Below the pieces are notes generated by a model. That model saw only the letters and a list, made by a program, of their open reading frames with translations. It was not told where the DNA came from and searched no databases. Shown piece by piece: positions 47,901 through 57,900 of a DNA stretch of 64,000 nt. Position numbers and translations under genes: made by a program. Source of the stretch: Lingula anatina (lineage: Eukaryota; Brachiopoda; Lingulata; Lingulida; Lingulidae); NCBI RefSeq assembly GCF_001039355.2, contig NW_019773515.1, forward strand, positions 124,001 through 188,000, written 5' to 3'. Position 1 is the first letter of the stretch; every line of letters starts with the position of its first letter.

Positions 47901-50873
47901 TAGTTCATTGAAAATGACTTTTTTCCTTCAACTGACATTTTTTTTTACATAAATCTCAACTGTTGCTGTGATTTGATTACATCACTTTCTATGGGCTTAC
48001 ACTAGAATCTTATTTATTCTTACTGTATAAGTGAAAAAATTGTCAGTTCCTGTGAATTTTTCAAAATTCCTTTTATACAAACACATGTTACACAATATGC
48101 TATGTTACACAATATGCTATGTTACACATTGACAACAAATAGGAATAAATAGACATGCTAGGGTGAGCCCACAAGTACTTTATTTTGGGAAACAATTGCA
48201 GTGATTTTAATACTTCACCATAGCTAGTGGTTGGTGTGTCTAATAAGATGTCCTGGATTTCAGTTGGCTAAAGTAGACTCACCTAAGCAGGAAGTAGATC
48301 AAACACCTGGCGTAGAAGCTGCTGAGGAGGTAATGGGTCCGTTTCTATGCTTTCTGTGTGTGTGTTGTGTGTAGTGGTGTGTCTCCTGGGTGAAAGAATT
48401 AAATAATCACCGAATTGATAGATAGGGATGTCCTAGAAAGATATTTTGCTGACCATCATAACATGGACCTGTCAATTTATTCCAAACTATTTGCTTGTGA
48501 ATGAAAATAATTAAATATCTTTGTTGTGGAAATGTGTTGGGTAGTAAATAATAAATTGAGAATTTTGTTTATAAGTGTTGATCTAAAGGTACATCAATCT
48601 TAAAGGGATAATAACTCTTCGTTTCGGCCAAAAAATGAATTTTCCTGGAGTAAACAACAATTTTCCCATGCTTACCAATGGTTAATGAATCCATTTTTAC
48701 ATTCAAAGTTAGTCCCTCGTTTTTTTCTAAAAAGTTTGGTTTTTTGTAAGCCATCAGTGGAGGTCACATGGTCTAAAGACAAGCTCAGATATCAGAATAA
48801 TAGCTATAACTGCCGTTTTTATGGTAAAATAGAATATGTTATATTTAGTTATATAATCACAATTCATTGTTATTCACAATGTTTTTATTGTGAAATATAG
48901 ATCTCATACGAAGAGTTATTATCCCTTTAAGGTAAAGTTCCATGTCTAACCAAAGTATTCATTTTGCTGATGGACAAAAACTCTGTCCAGAGCTTCACCT
49001 GGGCAAATTAAAACATTCTTGGGATACACTTTTTTTCTGTCACAGGAATGCATGCATACATGCACAGGTACATTTAAACATGCATGTCATCAGTGTAATA
49101 ACTCTTGTTTAATTTTTATGATGTGTGACCCATTTCAGACCCCAGTGACAGAAGCCACTGTATTGAGTTCTCCGTTGGGAGAGGTAGAGATTCCAGCTTA
49201 TGATCCAGAAGTACCTTTTGGTAGGTATTACACCACTAAACAAGAGAGTTTATTTTCAATTTTTTGGCTCTGTTTCACAGCTTTTTTGTTCAGTCTTGTA
49301 GGTACATATTTTTCACCATTTTGAATTTTTTATAAGAAAAATGGTTAAATGTTGGGAATTTGGTTAATAATGTTTGTTATTTTTTAAACTCAAACTTAAC
49401 ATTTTGTTGCTCTGAAAAAATAGTGTTCATACTCAAAGATGTCTGATGAAAAAAAAAAGTTAATGCAAAATATTTCTTTTTCCAAAAGGTTTGTTTTTTT
49501 TTTATCATAAAAGGGTGAGCAGTATCTGTGTTTTTACCACTATTTATCATACGCAAATTTATTATTATTATTATCATTGTATATTGATTTTATTTATTAT
49601 CTTTTGGGAAGAGGATGTTTTTTAATTTAAACTTAATTCAATATTTTGAATATTGGCATAAAGACGTTGTAAAATGGTATATGGTCTTTTCTTGTAGGCC
49701 AAGAGTATGTTATTCCTGTCTCTGGGTTCTTCTGCAAACTGTGCCATAAGTTCTACAATAATGAAGCTATTGCCAAGTGGAACCACTGCCAGTCCAAACA
49801 ACACTATGAAAAGTTTCATGTAAGTTTCTGGGCTTCTTTGAGGGCCAATCAGGCAGTCCATTAAGTTTTTTCCACTCTACCAAGCACATTTAAAATATAT
49901 ATATATTCGGATTGGAAATACAAAGTCTGTTATGCCACAGCAGTGTGCAAGACAAAAATACTTAAGCTTGATGTATTTGGCATGCGCACAAATGTGAGTT
50001 GCACCTTGATCATTCTGGGTCCTTTGTCTTTTGATATCTCGATAGTGTGAGCCTGATACACAACGTCATTGTGATGTATGTTACATTTTTTGTGCCTTGC
50101 ACAAATTATTGCTGTTTTTTGTACATATTTATGATTTGATTAGCCTGGAATTTGTGTGTCATTCAAAAAGAAAAAAAATTTAATTGACAAAAAAAAAAAA
50201 ATTCAGTTAATTCAGTTGCAGCTATCTGTATTTCTCTTGAATTGATGCAGGGAAGATTTCCAATAATTCGTGAATTTATATTTTTCAAGAAAAGATAACT
50301 TTTTCAGTATTTTCATGTGCAGGCGTATATTTTGACACAGTTTTTCATTTCTCTAACTCAATTATTTGATTTCTGCAGAAGTCCATGCGGGATAAGTTAG
50401 CCAAAAAAGGGGTCAAGGTCAAGAGCGTCACTCCCTCCAAGGTCACAGAGGCCACATCATTGCAAGACACAGCATCCCAGCAGCAGCCAAGGAAGCACCT
50501 GCACGGCTCACAGGGACAGGATGACACCAACAGCAAGTCCAACAACAGTGAGATGTCGCTTCAAATCCTCAACGTCTCCTCCGTCACCAAAGAATTCCAC
50601 GAGCACAACGACGATAACTGCCTGGATTCAACTGCTGACAGTGACACTCAGGAGGAAGATGGCCATGCGGACAGCGTGGAGGCAGAAGGTCAGGCAGAAG
50701 GTCAAGGTCAGACAGAGAGTCCAAGGCCGGATGACCAAAAGTCTGAGGGAGATGAGGCTGTGGCTTCTCTCCACGAAGAAGTGGATGAGGTAGTAGTGGA
50801 GAGCCCTACCAAGCGGGGCCGTGGACGAGGGACCAACAGAGGGAAACGTGGTGGTCGAAAAGGGAAAAAGTAG
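33435..50873 (+). CDS. CIZ1: CIP1-interacting zinc finger protein (CIZ1)
   Basis: Fifteen coding exons: 33435-33981, 35063-35265, 37035-37131, 41495-41550, 41793-41915, 42222-42281, 42542-42708, 44751-44829, 45091-45195, 45541-45651, 46976-47059, 48264-48329, 49139-49220, 49698-49819, 50379-50873. All junctions are GT-AG and in phase, giving 798 aa (human 898). Residues 1-182 are Met/Gly/Gln-rich. Before the fingers lies the conserved [10 protein letters not shown]. Zinc finger 1 ([11 protein letters not shown]...HMQSQQH, about 349-373), finger 2 (CNICSHKF, about 421-443) and finger 3 ([10 protein letters not shown], about 452-478) follow. [14 protein letters not shown] matches vertebrate FITVDAVGCFE. 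The matrin-type finger is [16 protein letters not shown] with HCQSKQH (about 600-630). The tail is acidic, then RG/K-rich. In vertebrates CIZ1 is a nuclear-matrix protein that promotes cyclin-dependent replication initiation and binds Xist RNA. ATG 33435 is preceded by an acceptor, so 5' UTR or further coding exons may lie upstream. Confidence 0.94.
34380..34723. mobile_element. TTAA-flanked MITE, copy 1 (CIZ1 intron 1)
   Basis: The termini are TTAAAGGGATTATAACTC and GAGTTATTATCCCTTTAA with TTCGT/ACGAA continuing the inverted repeat (23 bp in all); both ends show TTAA. It is about 344 bp. It shares its full length with the copy at 48600-48930 but carries an extra internal palindrome AAATCTCTTAAGAGATTT near 34528-34545 that the other copy lacks. 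It is non-coding. Confidence 0.92.
37255..37755 (+). mobile_element. Helitron/HINE-like element, truncated copy (CIZ1 intron 3)
   Basis: It begins with the palindrome ATGTACAGACACA/TGTGTCTGTACAT, then a CGTCGCCGTCGCC-rich stretch, then one copy of the core unit (CATAAGTGGAAGACAG ... AATATTCATAAAACGCAGGT), and ends near TTGACAGCTTTGCTGCCTTG. The same order of parts is found in the fuller copy at 42737-43634. A single N is at 37583. It starts directly after CIZ1 exon 3. Confidence 0.7.
37874..40351. mobile_element. 2.48-kb foldback element of ~180-bp repeat units (CIZ1 intron 3)
   Basis: The outer ends are TAGTCCGGTGGCTTAAGG and CCTAAGCAACCGGACTA. Inside them the arms continue as inverted copies for about 300 bp (CGTGACACGGCGGATAAAAG; TGCATGTGGGTACCTTTTGA; CAAATTAGAGCCGTAGCCCA). 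The interior is a series of diverged units about 172-189 bp apart, each with AAAATCCAAGATGGCYGYCAT followed by CATAGGAATA. Motif copies are near 37990, 38165, 38345, 38527, 38703, 38883, 39069 and 39258 in forward orientation, and near 39509, 39675, 39860, 40035 and 40196 in reverse. GAA flanks both ends. No coding capacity was found. Confidence 0.85.
42737..43634 (+). mobile_element. Helitron/HINE-like element with ~160-bp tandem core (CIZ1 intron 7)
   Basis: The head is the ATGTACAGACACA/TGTGTCTGTACAT palindrome, followed by CGTCGCCGTCGTCGCCGTGC. Core units begin ACCGATAACAYGATAAGTGG at 42817, 42979 and 43139 (periods 162 and 160). A gap follows, and the tail reads GCTGCCTTGGCAGAGGTCTG, then CACTCTCAAAGTGCTTTTCTAG. 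A central tandem array between conserved ends, with a CTRR-type 3' end (CTAG), is the layout described for pearl/HINE Helitron-related elements. The assignment is inferred. Confidence 0.7.
43238..43464. other. assembly gap (227 N)
   Basis: The gap lies inside the tandem core of the Helitron-like element, so the number of core units is unresolved. Confidence 1.
43867..44010 (+). mobile_element. short TIR element, copy B (GAAGACGGTC family)
   Basis: It shares CATCTTCTGGGTCTTCCGGA, TATTGACTGGTATCTA, TTTTTTCTGTTGGAAGAC and CTGTCAGAAAATATCTCTGG with the copies at 9893 and 54338. The ends are GGGGTGGATT and GGGTCTGCTCCTG. It is nested within the repeat-rich part of CIZ1 intron 7. Confidence 0.75.
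44125..44592 (+). repeat. two copies of the element tail TGTACATTTGACAGCTTTGC
   Basis: TTTTTTGTCTGTACATTTGA followed by CAGCTTTGCTGCCTTGTT occurs at about 44134-44172 and again at about 44549-44590, and once at about 37712-37747 in the Helitron-like copy. GGCAGTTAAACAGTTTTTTG and a similar stretch also repeat here. I read these as fragments of the same repeat family, truncated before the CTAG end. Confidence 0.6.
44853..44904. repeat. (TA)n microsatellite in CIZ1 intron 8
   Basis: About 25 AT/TA dinucleotides start 24 bases after the splice donor of exon 8. Confidence 0.95.
46292..46709 (-). repeat. 209-bp tandem duplication inside the piggyBac-like element
   Basis: Units starting at 46292 and 46501 both begin ATATCATAAATAAATGAATA and align throughout with substitutions. 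Each encodes the same acidic segment on the minus strand ([14 protein letters not shown] in one, [14 protein letters not shown] in the other). Confidence 0.88.
46499..46732 (-). pseudogene. piggyBac transposase N-terminal fragment
   Basis: A 77-codon minus-strand frame contains [20 protein letters not shown] followed by an acidic [10 protein letters not shown] stretch and a stop codon. Acidic D/S-rich N-termini are usual in piggyBac transposases, and the frame lies inside an element with piggyBac-type ends. The catalytic core is absent, so it cannot be active. The family call rests mainly on the element ends. Confidence 0.55.
47126..47493. mobile_element. TTAA-flanked MITE, AGCAGGTCTTAC family (CIZ1 intron 11)
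   Basis: The left end TTAAAGCAGGTCTTAC and right end GTAAGACCTGCTTTAA are perfect 16-bp inverted repeats including TTAA at both edges; total length is about 368 bp. It differs in sequence from the AGGGATAATAACTC family in the same gene. It is non-coding. Confidence 0.88.
48600..48930. mobile_element. TTAA-flanked MITE, copy 2 (CIZ1 intron 12)
   Basis: Ends are TTAAAGGGATAATAACTC and GAGTTATTATCCCTTTAA. The body is collinear with the copy at 34380-34723 (CCTGGAGTAAACAA, TTACCAATGGTTAATGAATC, GGAGGTCACATGGTCTAAAG). It lacks the internal palindrome of copy 1. Confidence 0.92.
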
Positions 50874-51259
50874 TACAATTTTATACTGGGCTTGCCTTGG
50901 CAAATACAGATGACCGATTATCTTTTTCTCAGAACACCTTTCGAAAAAGATAAGATTTCATTGGATTGTAAGTTTTTTCACTACATTTTTTACATTAAGT
51001 ATATTGTGGACATTTGAAGCATAGTGACAAGAAATGGACCCATGTGAAAAAAGTGGAAAAGAAATTTACTCCATGTATGATGCCATTAACATTGTGGTTG
51101 TGTTTCCTGTTGTATGAAATACAGATGACTAGATCAGTTACCTAGGGCACCAGGTCTATAGCTTGGACATTGGCTAGATTTAGTTCAGCGTGTGGCTTTA
51201 TCATTTCGTTCCTACATATTTGAGCTGATAGATTAAAAGATTCATTGTATGTTCAAAGA

Positions 51260-51265
51260 AATAAA
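51260..51265 (+). terminator. polyadenylation signal AATAAA of CIZ1
   Basis: AATAAA lies 387 bases after the CIZ1 stop and is followed by a TTATTT-rich, T-rich stretch. Confidence 0.65.
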
Positions 51266-51755
51266 GAGGTTATTTAAATAACATCTTGTTATTTTATTGT
51301 TATCACCAAAATTGTTAATGAGATATAGTTGACAACTTTTGTCGCAAAAGAGCCGATCACATTAACAACGTTTGATATTTTTACTGGGTGAATGGTGCCT
51401 TTTTAGGTAGGTGGGGATCTAGTGCTTCAAATTTTTATTAAGCTTTGTTCTTACTTCATGATTGTAAGCTCCAAAAAGAGCAGCTCTACGGCAAATGATC
51501 TGTGAGATGCTCTTTTTGGACCTGCCATTTTACAATGCTCGGTAAATAGAACAAAGGGAGAATTGTATTTTGTCATGTGGTGATGGCGACGTCGTTACAC
51601 CAGTATGCAATAACATTTGAAAGGTGAATAAGCTAAGCCCTCCCTTCCGGGTGTGGTCTGTACTAGACTACCCTCGGGCAAGCCTTGTCACTAAAAGAAT
51701 CCTTGATGAGTCTAAATTCCAAGACAAGCGCCACGGTGTGGTCAAAAATACACAT
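51266..51755. other. intergenic region downstream of CIZ1
   Basis: No gene-like frame was recognised. A short plus-strand open frame at about 51624-51809 crosses into the TIR element and is not supported. Confidence 0.5.
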
Positions 51756-52686
51756 CGGCTGTTTCACAATCAGGGGTACAAAATGGGGGTCACATTGAGA
51801 GAAAAATGAACTCTGATGCATTTGTTTAATTTTGTACAGATAAAAAAATAACATCTAACATTTTTAGAACACAATATTAATTATTTTTTGTGTTACGTTC
51901 AAATTAACCGAACGCCTCTTAGGCTATGATTTTGGGATACGGACACTACACATTCAAGTAACTGATGCTTTTGTAACTGAAATATCATATTGTTTACCAA
52001 TTATTTTTGCCAACATACTAAAAATACCTAAATAAAGATATAACAACAGTACTTTAACCCAAAAAAAGGGGGGGGGGGGACCGGACATACGGACACTACA
52101 AAAATTAGGAGACACCAAGGGGCTCGTGATTATAAATACCATAGCATTTATTAATAATTGTTACATATGCACAACTCCTTTATTGTGTTTAATTCATAAC
52201 ATGGTAAATTCATCTTATCATCACGTAGGTGATTTCAAAGTAATATTTGGCCTTATCAAATATGTTTAAATATGTTCAAAAATAAGTAAAATGTGTACAA
52301 AAGCCCGTTTCAGCAAAATGGTTAAAATAATTTTTTTTCTCAGAACATTTCTTTGGAAGAATCTGCTAGAAGAGAAGACATATGTTGTGGGAATTATATA
52401 CCGATATCATATATACCACAAATCATTGACATAAAGAGCTGGCGCATCATATTTATGACCTTAATCGTAAATGACCCAGCTAAAAATAGGTACTTTTTGA
52501 ACACATAATTGGCTATATTATTGTAAATTGTAGTCCGATTATTATAATTCTTTTTTATTATTTTGCTCCTATGAACAGTGTCTTTGATATCAGTCTATCA
52601 GCAATCTCTAATCATAAATTGCTAATTTATCAGACACTTGTAACATTAACCACATTTAATTGTTCACCCTGATTGTGAAACAGCCG
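51756..52686. mobile_element. 931-bp TIR element with ACAT target duplication
   Basis: The left end CGGCTGTTTCACAATCAGGG and right end CCCTGATTGTGAAACAGCCG are inverted repeats of about 20 bp, each flanked by ACAT. The interior is AT-rich with two similar internal words (ATACGGACACTACA near 51937 and 52087) and a G-run. No transposase frame is visible, so it is non-autonomous; the superfamily is undetermined. Confidence 0.83.
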
Positions 52687-53168
52687 ACATGTATAGATAG
52701 AAGAGGCAAAAGCTTTTTAACGCTTATTTAAAACTCAGAAACTAGTAATCTGGTAAAATTGATATTTTCATTGATTATTTCTTTTAAAGAAATGCCCTGT
52801 AAAAGTTCCACGATTATCAGTCCAACTTTTTTCTAATAGAAACGCAGGTGTAACCAACCTCAAAACATTCCACGTATCAGCAAAAATTAGGCGCAAAATT
52901 AAAAGACAAATTTAAATGCCGAATAATCGATATAGTAATAGCAGATCAGGCGAAGTCTCCTTTTCACGTTTTTCTCCCGAACTACAACGATCTGTTGACA
53001 ACTGACAGGTGTTAGCAATACCTTAGGAAGGTAGTGGTCGTAGTTTGAATTTGATTATAACTGGTGTAAGTATATTTTGAAGGCATTTTCTGGCCTTCAG
53101 CAATTTCCGTAAAGCATGTGTGACAAGAATCATATACATGTATTGTTAATAACACTACATTAGACAGC

Positions 53169-53243
53169 AGGATTTGCTGAACTAGTGGTAACGTCCTTGT
53201 TTCCCAAATACGGCGATGTGGGTTTGCTTTTCACCCAGTCCCG
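53169..53243 (+). repeat. tRNA-derived sequence (SINE head or tRNA pseudogene)
   Basis: CTAGTGGTAACGTCC resembles an A box and GTGGGTTTGCTTTTCACCCA a degenerate B box/T arm, with TTGTTTCCCAAA in the anticodon-loop position and CAGTCCCG as a 3' acceptor-like end. A long poly(T) run follows at once, as expected for Pol III termination. The acceptor stem pairs poorly, so this is not a functional tRNA. Confidence 0.55.
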
Positions 53244-54337
53244 TTTTTTTCTTTTCATTTTTTTTTTTTTTTTTTTTTTTTTGAAATTATTATTATATAC
53301 TTATCTCTTATGGTTCAATGATTGATGTACCAGCTAGTATGTGTATTTGGTATCAGCTAGTACTCCCATTTAACGAATAAAAGAATTAAGTTAACAGGGT
53401 GGCTACTTAAACCTTTTAGAAATATTGTAAAGGAACTAGAAACTTATCCTAAACAAAATTTCAGGCTTCTTGCAAAGTTGTCGCAAATTTGAAAGAAGAA
53501 ATTTACAATGCAAATGAGTTACAGCTTTCAATTTGAAAGGGTTTGAAGGTTTCTTGCAAACTTTCTGCAAACTTCAGGTGCTCTTGCAAATTTGCAGCAA
53601 CGATTTTTTTCTTTCAAGAACCTGCCAGCAGTTTCTTGCAAACCTCTTAGATTGCAGTAAAATTTGCCGTTTACTGTTCTTTTTGCTAAGGTAAGTCGTC
53701 CTTTAGGCTACTGCCGTCTATAGTATTTTTTAAATTGTGATTCTGTTGTAACGCAAAGACTGCTACGTATATATTGAATATTGTTTCATCAAAGCCCCCC
53801 CAAAAATTACAGATGAAGATTTTATGAAGTCCTGTTTACAGTTTTACATGTATTATGCATAAAAAAAATCAAAATTAAGCATTTCATATATAATTTGATA
53901 TTTTCTGATGAAAATACATCTGTGTAGTCTATTCATAAGTTTAAACGTTTCATTTTCTACACAAAATGGAATATCAGAAACAATTAAAGCATTCGGTCAC
54001 ACCGTAACCTTCCTCACTGTGTGTTATTATTAGAGTGACCACTACTCAACAGAGTATCAGTAATTGCATCAGCCCACAACATGTGCGCTTCTCTTATTGA
54101 ATTGTTTGACTTTTTATTGATGTTAAACACGTCAAATATCACTATTTGTAATTGTGATCTTGATTAGCATCATAATCAAATAAAATAACATAATTGTGTT
54201 ATGACATCTTCACTTTATGCGACAATCGAACTTGAAAAGCGTTCGAGGCTATAACTGTACTTCCGGACACGCAAATATTGCTGCGCGAGTGAGCAGGTGG
54301 GTGTCATCGCACACAGAGGTCCACCGATATACTTGCG
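53244..54337. other. intergenic region
   Basis: Poly(T) at about 53258-53282, then AT-rich sequence without a gene. Around 53410-53660 the word TCTTGCAAA recurs several times with variants (TTCTTGCAAAG, TTTCTTGCAAAC, CTCTTGCAAATT), suggesting a short degenerate repeat. Confidence 0.45.
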
Positions 54338-54505
54338 CAGGGGCGGATCCAGAGATATTTTCTGACAGTCTTCCAAATTATTTTTGTTAATCCATCCTCC
54401 GTTTTTGACCGTCTTCCGACAGAAAATATTAGATACCCGTCAATGTAAACTTTAAAATCTGACCGTCTTCCGGAAGACCCAGAAGACGGCTTAAATCCGC
54501 CCCTG
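54338..54505 (-). mobile_element. short TIR element, copy C, intact ends
   Basis: Termini CAGGGGCGGATCC and ATCCGCCCCTG are inverted repeats, directly flanked by CTTGCG on both sides, a likely 6-bp target duplication. In reverse orientation the body matches the copies at 9893 and 43867. It is 168 bp and non-coding. Ends of the CAGGGGCGGA type are common in hAT-like elements, but those usually give 8-bp duplications. Confidence 0.85.
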
Positions 54506-54639
54506 CTTGCGTGCAGTCGCACTTTGTGATGCTTTCGAGTTCATACACAGAATCCTCAACAGTTGCTTTTTTATCATAAGGATTTTCATATATAACATAT
54601 ATCTGGGAACCATGCGCATACAACATCAAATTGAAACCA

Positions 54640-54900
54640 AACTAAGCGACTATCTTCGCCAAGCACGGATCCTTGTGGCACGCCATAAAGTAGTTTTGCC
54701 CGATTTGGAAACATAAGAACCTTACATGTATACTTGTTGCTCGCGTCCAGTTAAGTAAGACTGAAACCAGGAGAGAACTGTTATCCCAAAACGGTTAGCA
54801 AATTGATGGAGCAATATGTCAAGATCAAGAGTATCAAAGCTGCTGGCTGATAAATCAAGGAGTGTTAACAGGCCTACAACGTGTTTTGACCATTCAAGGC
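54640..54900 (-). pseudogene. non-LTR retrotransposon reverse transcriptase fragment
   Basis: Translated from the minus strand, this stretch reads LLTLLDLSASSFDTLD, then DILLHQFANRFGI, then WFQSYLTGREQQVY, a stop, and in a shifted frame YGVPQGSVLGED. These are the consecutive RT motifs (DLSAAFDTVDH, ILL, WFxSYLxGR, GVPQGSVLGP) of Jockey/CR1/RTE-type non-LTR elements. A stop, a frameshift and loss of everything else show it is dead. It lies just downstream of the trypsin-fold gene. Confidence 0.85.
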
Positions 54901-54994
54901 TCGGAGAAAATCTGCACCTTTAAAAGTGCTGTCCACGACAGTTCAAATCGTCTCGTCTAAGGTTTCATCGTGCGAAACATGGGGCAAGTGTAAT

Positions 54995-57900
54995 CTAGGC
55001 TTTAGTCTTTATATTTCTGTACCTCCACAATACTTCAATTTCGTTATAATCGTCATCATTGAGTAGTTCTACATCAAGGGCATCAAAAACTGCTTCTATT
55101 GGAGTCACAACGTATATTTCAGTGTTGGTGAGTCTACCGACAAGCATTCCGACAATATCTATGTGGTCATCGCCTACTGAACCAACGCTGTTATCTCTCA
55201 TTGAGCCAACTCGGTCATCCCTTGGGAAATTCACCGAGAAAACAATGGAGCCAGAGTCTCCTCCATCAGCAAACACGCGACTGGGACCCGCACCAGTAGT
55301 TACTCGTTCGACCTCTAACAGATTATTGAGTGCAACGGATGTCATATTTCCCAGGTAGCCGCAAAGTCTAGGCGTTCTAACGAGCAGGTTCTGATCATGA
55401 GGGAAAGCTACAGAACCAAAAAATCTGATTTTGCCTTGGGTGAGGTTTGTTGTACAGCCATTTTTGTAAACCATTACATCTTCACTTTCAATGGCTCCTG
55501 GTCTTCCAAACAGTTTTTCCAAGGGGAGAACACGTGCATTTCTGAAACTTAGCTGTTGGTGTAGTCTATATCCCGGTAATTCATTTGCAGCGTCTTTGAA
55601 ATCAGCGGTGGGAGCTCTAATCGTAAAAACTGGAGCAAACAAGGCGTCCACACCTACGTCAGGAACTACAGAAACCAGTTGATCATCACTGAAAGTCTCA
55701 AGTCCTTGGCCAGTAGGTACTACGGGGCCCTGCAAAGTGACTGGAACTTGAATGTTCTTTAAAAAATTTAGCTTGTGGGTGGGGTGGTTTCCGTAAAAAA
55801 TCTTATCGAATACATATGCACATAGTCTACTTTCACTCTGTGCATTTGCTCTATCAATGCACGATGCCTGATGGATAAGGGTAGTTTTTTCGTTGCCCCG
55901 TGCATCACCGGCGTTACTGCTTGCAATGCTGGAACCTATATCTGAACTCTGCCGTTCTCGTAAACCAAGTTTTAAAATCTCTTTCTTTTCTGGGGGTTCT
56001 CTTACATCACTTGGTGCACTTACTTCTTTGTCACCTGTAACAACATGATATGCTGTTATCAGTCCAACCTCATTGGTTTGGCGACATTTTACAAACATAC
56101 CTATTGTCCCAAGATGATTGTTTTTCTCATCAAACTTACTAACACTACAGCCGGTCTTCAATCGCTTCTCGAAACGTTCATTCACTAAGAATTCGAAGAC
56201 CCCTCGTCGAATGTCCACGGGGAGGCCTTTATAAGTCTTTGGAAAAAAGTGTTCTTTAATTGGCACTATTCCCTTATACGGGACGTAGATAACAATGCAG
56301 TCAGTTTCCTCTAGTCTATTTTCTCTTTCCTTATACACTAATGTATCCGCCGTGATATAGGTTATGTTGCTGTGCTTGTCCCTGATATCCTTATAGAAGT
56401 TTTGCACTAAGGGATGCATTTTTTTCATCCAAACAGCTGATTTTTGTCTTCTCGGACTATATTCTGGGTCTGCGGTGACATGGATTCCGCTCGGAGAGAA
56501 ATACTCCAAAAGCATGAGCTTAGCATGCGGAAATTCTTTTTCAAACCCCGAATTTTGCCATACATCTCGTATTCGTGTACAATACTTCTCCATTTTTGTG
56601 CGAACGTATACGATTACATATACGTGTTGGGCCGAAATTTGTTCTTCTTCTTGTTGGGTTGCTTCTCGTTTTGCTGCACAGGCTTGAATGAAGTTCCAGT
56701 CGTTCAAGGCATTAAGGTCGTCACCCAGTTTGAAGGCCTTTGTCTCCAGTCTTTCTATTTGGGAAATACACAATGATATTGCGACTTTAAGAGTTGGCAA
56801 CAATAAAGATAAAATGGCACACGTTGATTTTTCAAGAAATTAGTTAAAAGTATTGTAAAAGACGTACTGTTTAATTTCAGGATGAGGAGATCTAATGCGC
56901 CACGATTCAACAAACAGTTTCTTGATATCCATATAACGCTCATTGGCTGGATAAGATTTGTCGCAAGAAATCACTTACCGACTTCATCCTCGGTTAGTGT
57001 TGTTAGAATATAATCCGTCGGGTCACAGCTTTCAGAGGAGTTGATTCCTTTATCTCTGGTGTTATCTGTGCGTACAACAAGAAAGTCTGGTAGAAAAAAT
57101 ATTGCCTGAACAGACTTAATTTGTAACTCGCATTTAAGATGTGTCCTGCTGTTTCAGGATATTAAGAAAAGGTTTATATATCAAAGACAGTCGTCATTTG
57201 TTAAGGGCAAATCAAGTTTTTAAAATTAATATTTTATCTAATTTTTTTTCTGCAGTATATGGTTTTCATTGATATGGCAATTACACTCATGGTGGTAACC
57301 AAATAACAATATCATGTTGCAAATATATTTCTTGTTTTATTAAAGTGATTTTCAAGTAAAAAGGAACTGTAAATTTGAAAAGCAAATAACAACATCTTCT
57401 ATGTCTCATGCCTCAATTTCAGATTATAATCATGAAATAATTTCATAAGTCCAACATCTTGTCCATCTTGTTGGATAACAAACCCCAAAATACGTGACAT
57501 CAATAAATTTTACATCGCGTATTGTTTTAAGTATGTTTACATAGTGTATTGATAATTACCTGTTAATAAACCTTTAGCTGATGCACGGCCATGGGAAGGT
57601 ACAAAAGTTAATTGAGCACCACCACTCACTATGAATTAAATAGTGAAAAACAGATAAATGACACGGTTTTGTGTGCCGACTAAATCAAACAGCTTTTCCA
57701 CGGTAATACTTTAGCCTTCTAAAAAAAGTGTATTCTACTGTTTAAGAATATTCAGCAAAATGTCTCTTTATCAAAGAAAGTGATCATTTAGAAAAGACAA
57801 AGGGTTGTTAATATAAAATTTTATCTAAAATGTTTTGTGTTGTTTTCGTTAGTGTTATTATGGCAAGTGAAATTACGGTGAAAACCAAATAACAAAATTA

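Noticed and set aside
55059-55682. Plus-strand frames opposite the trypsin-fold exon
   Set aside because: Ser/Thr-rich shadows of the 585-codon minus-strand exon.
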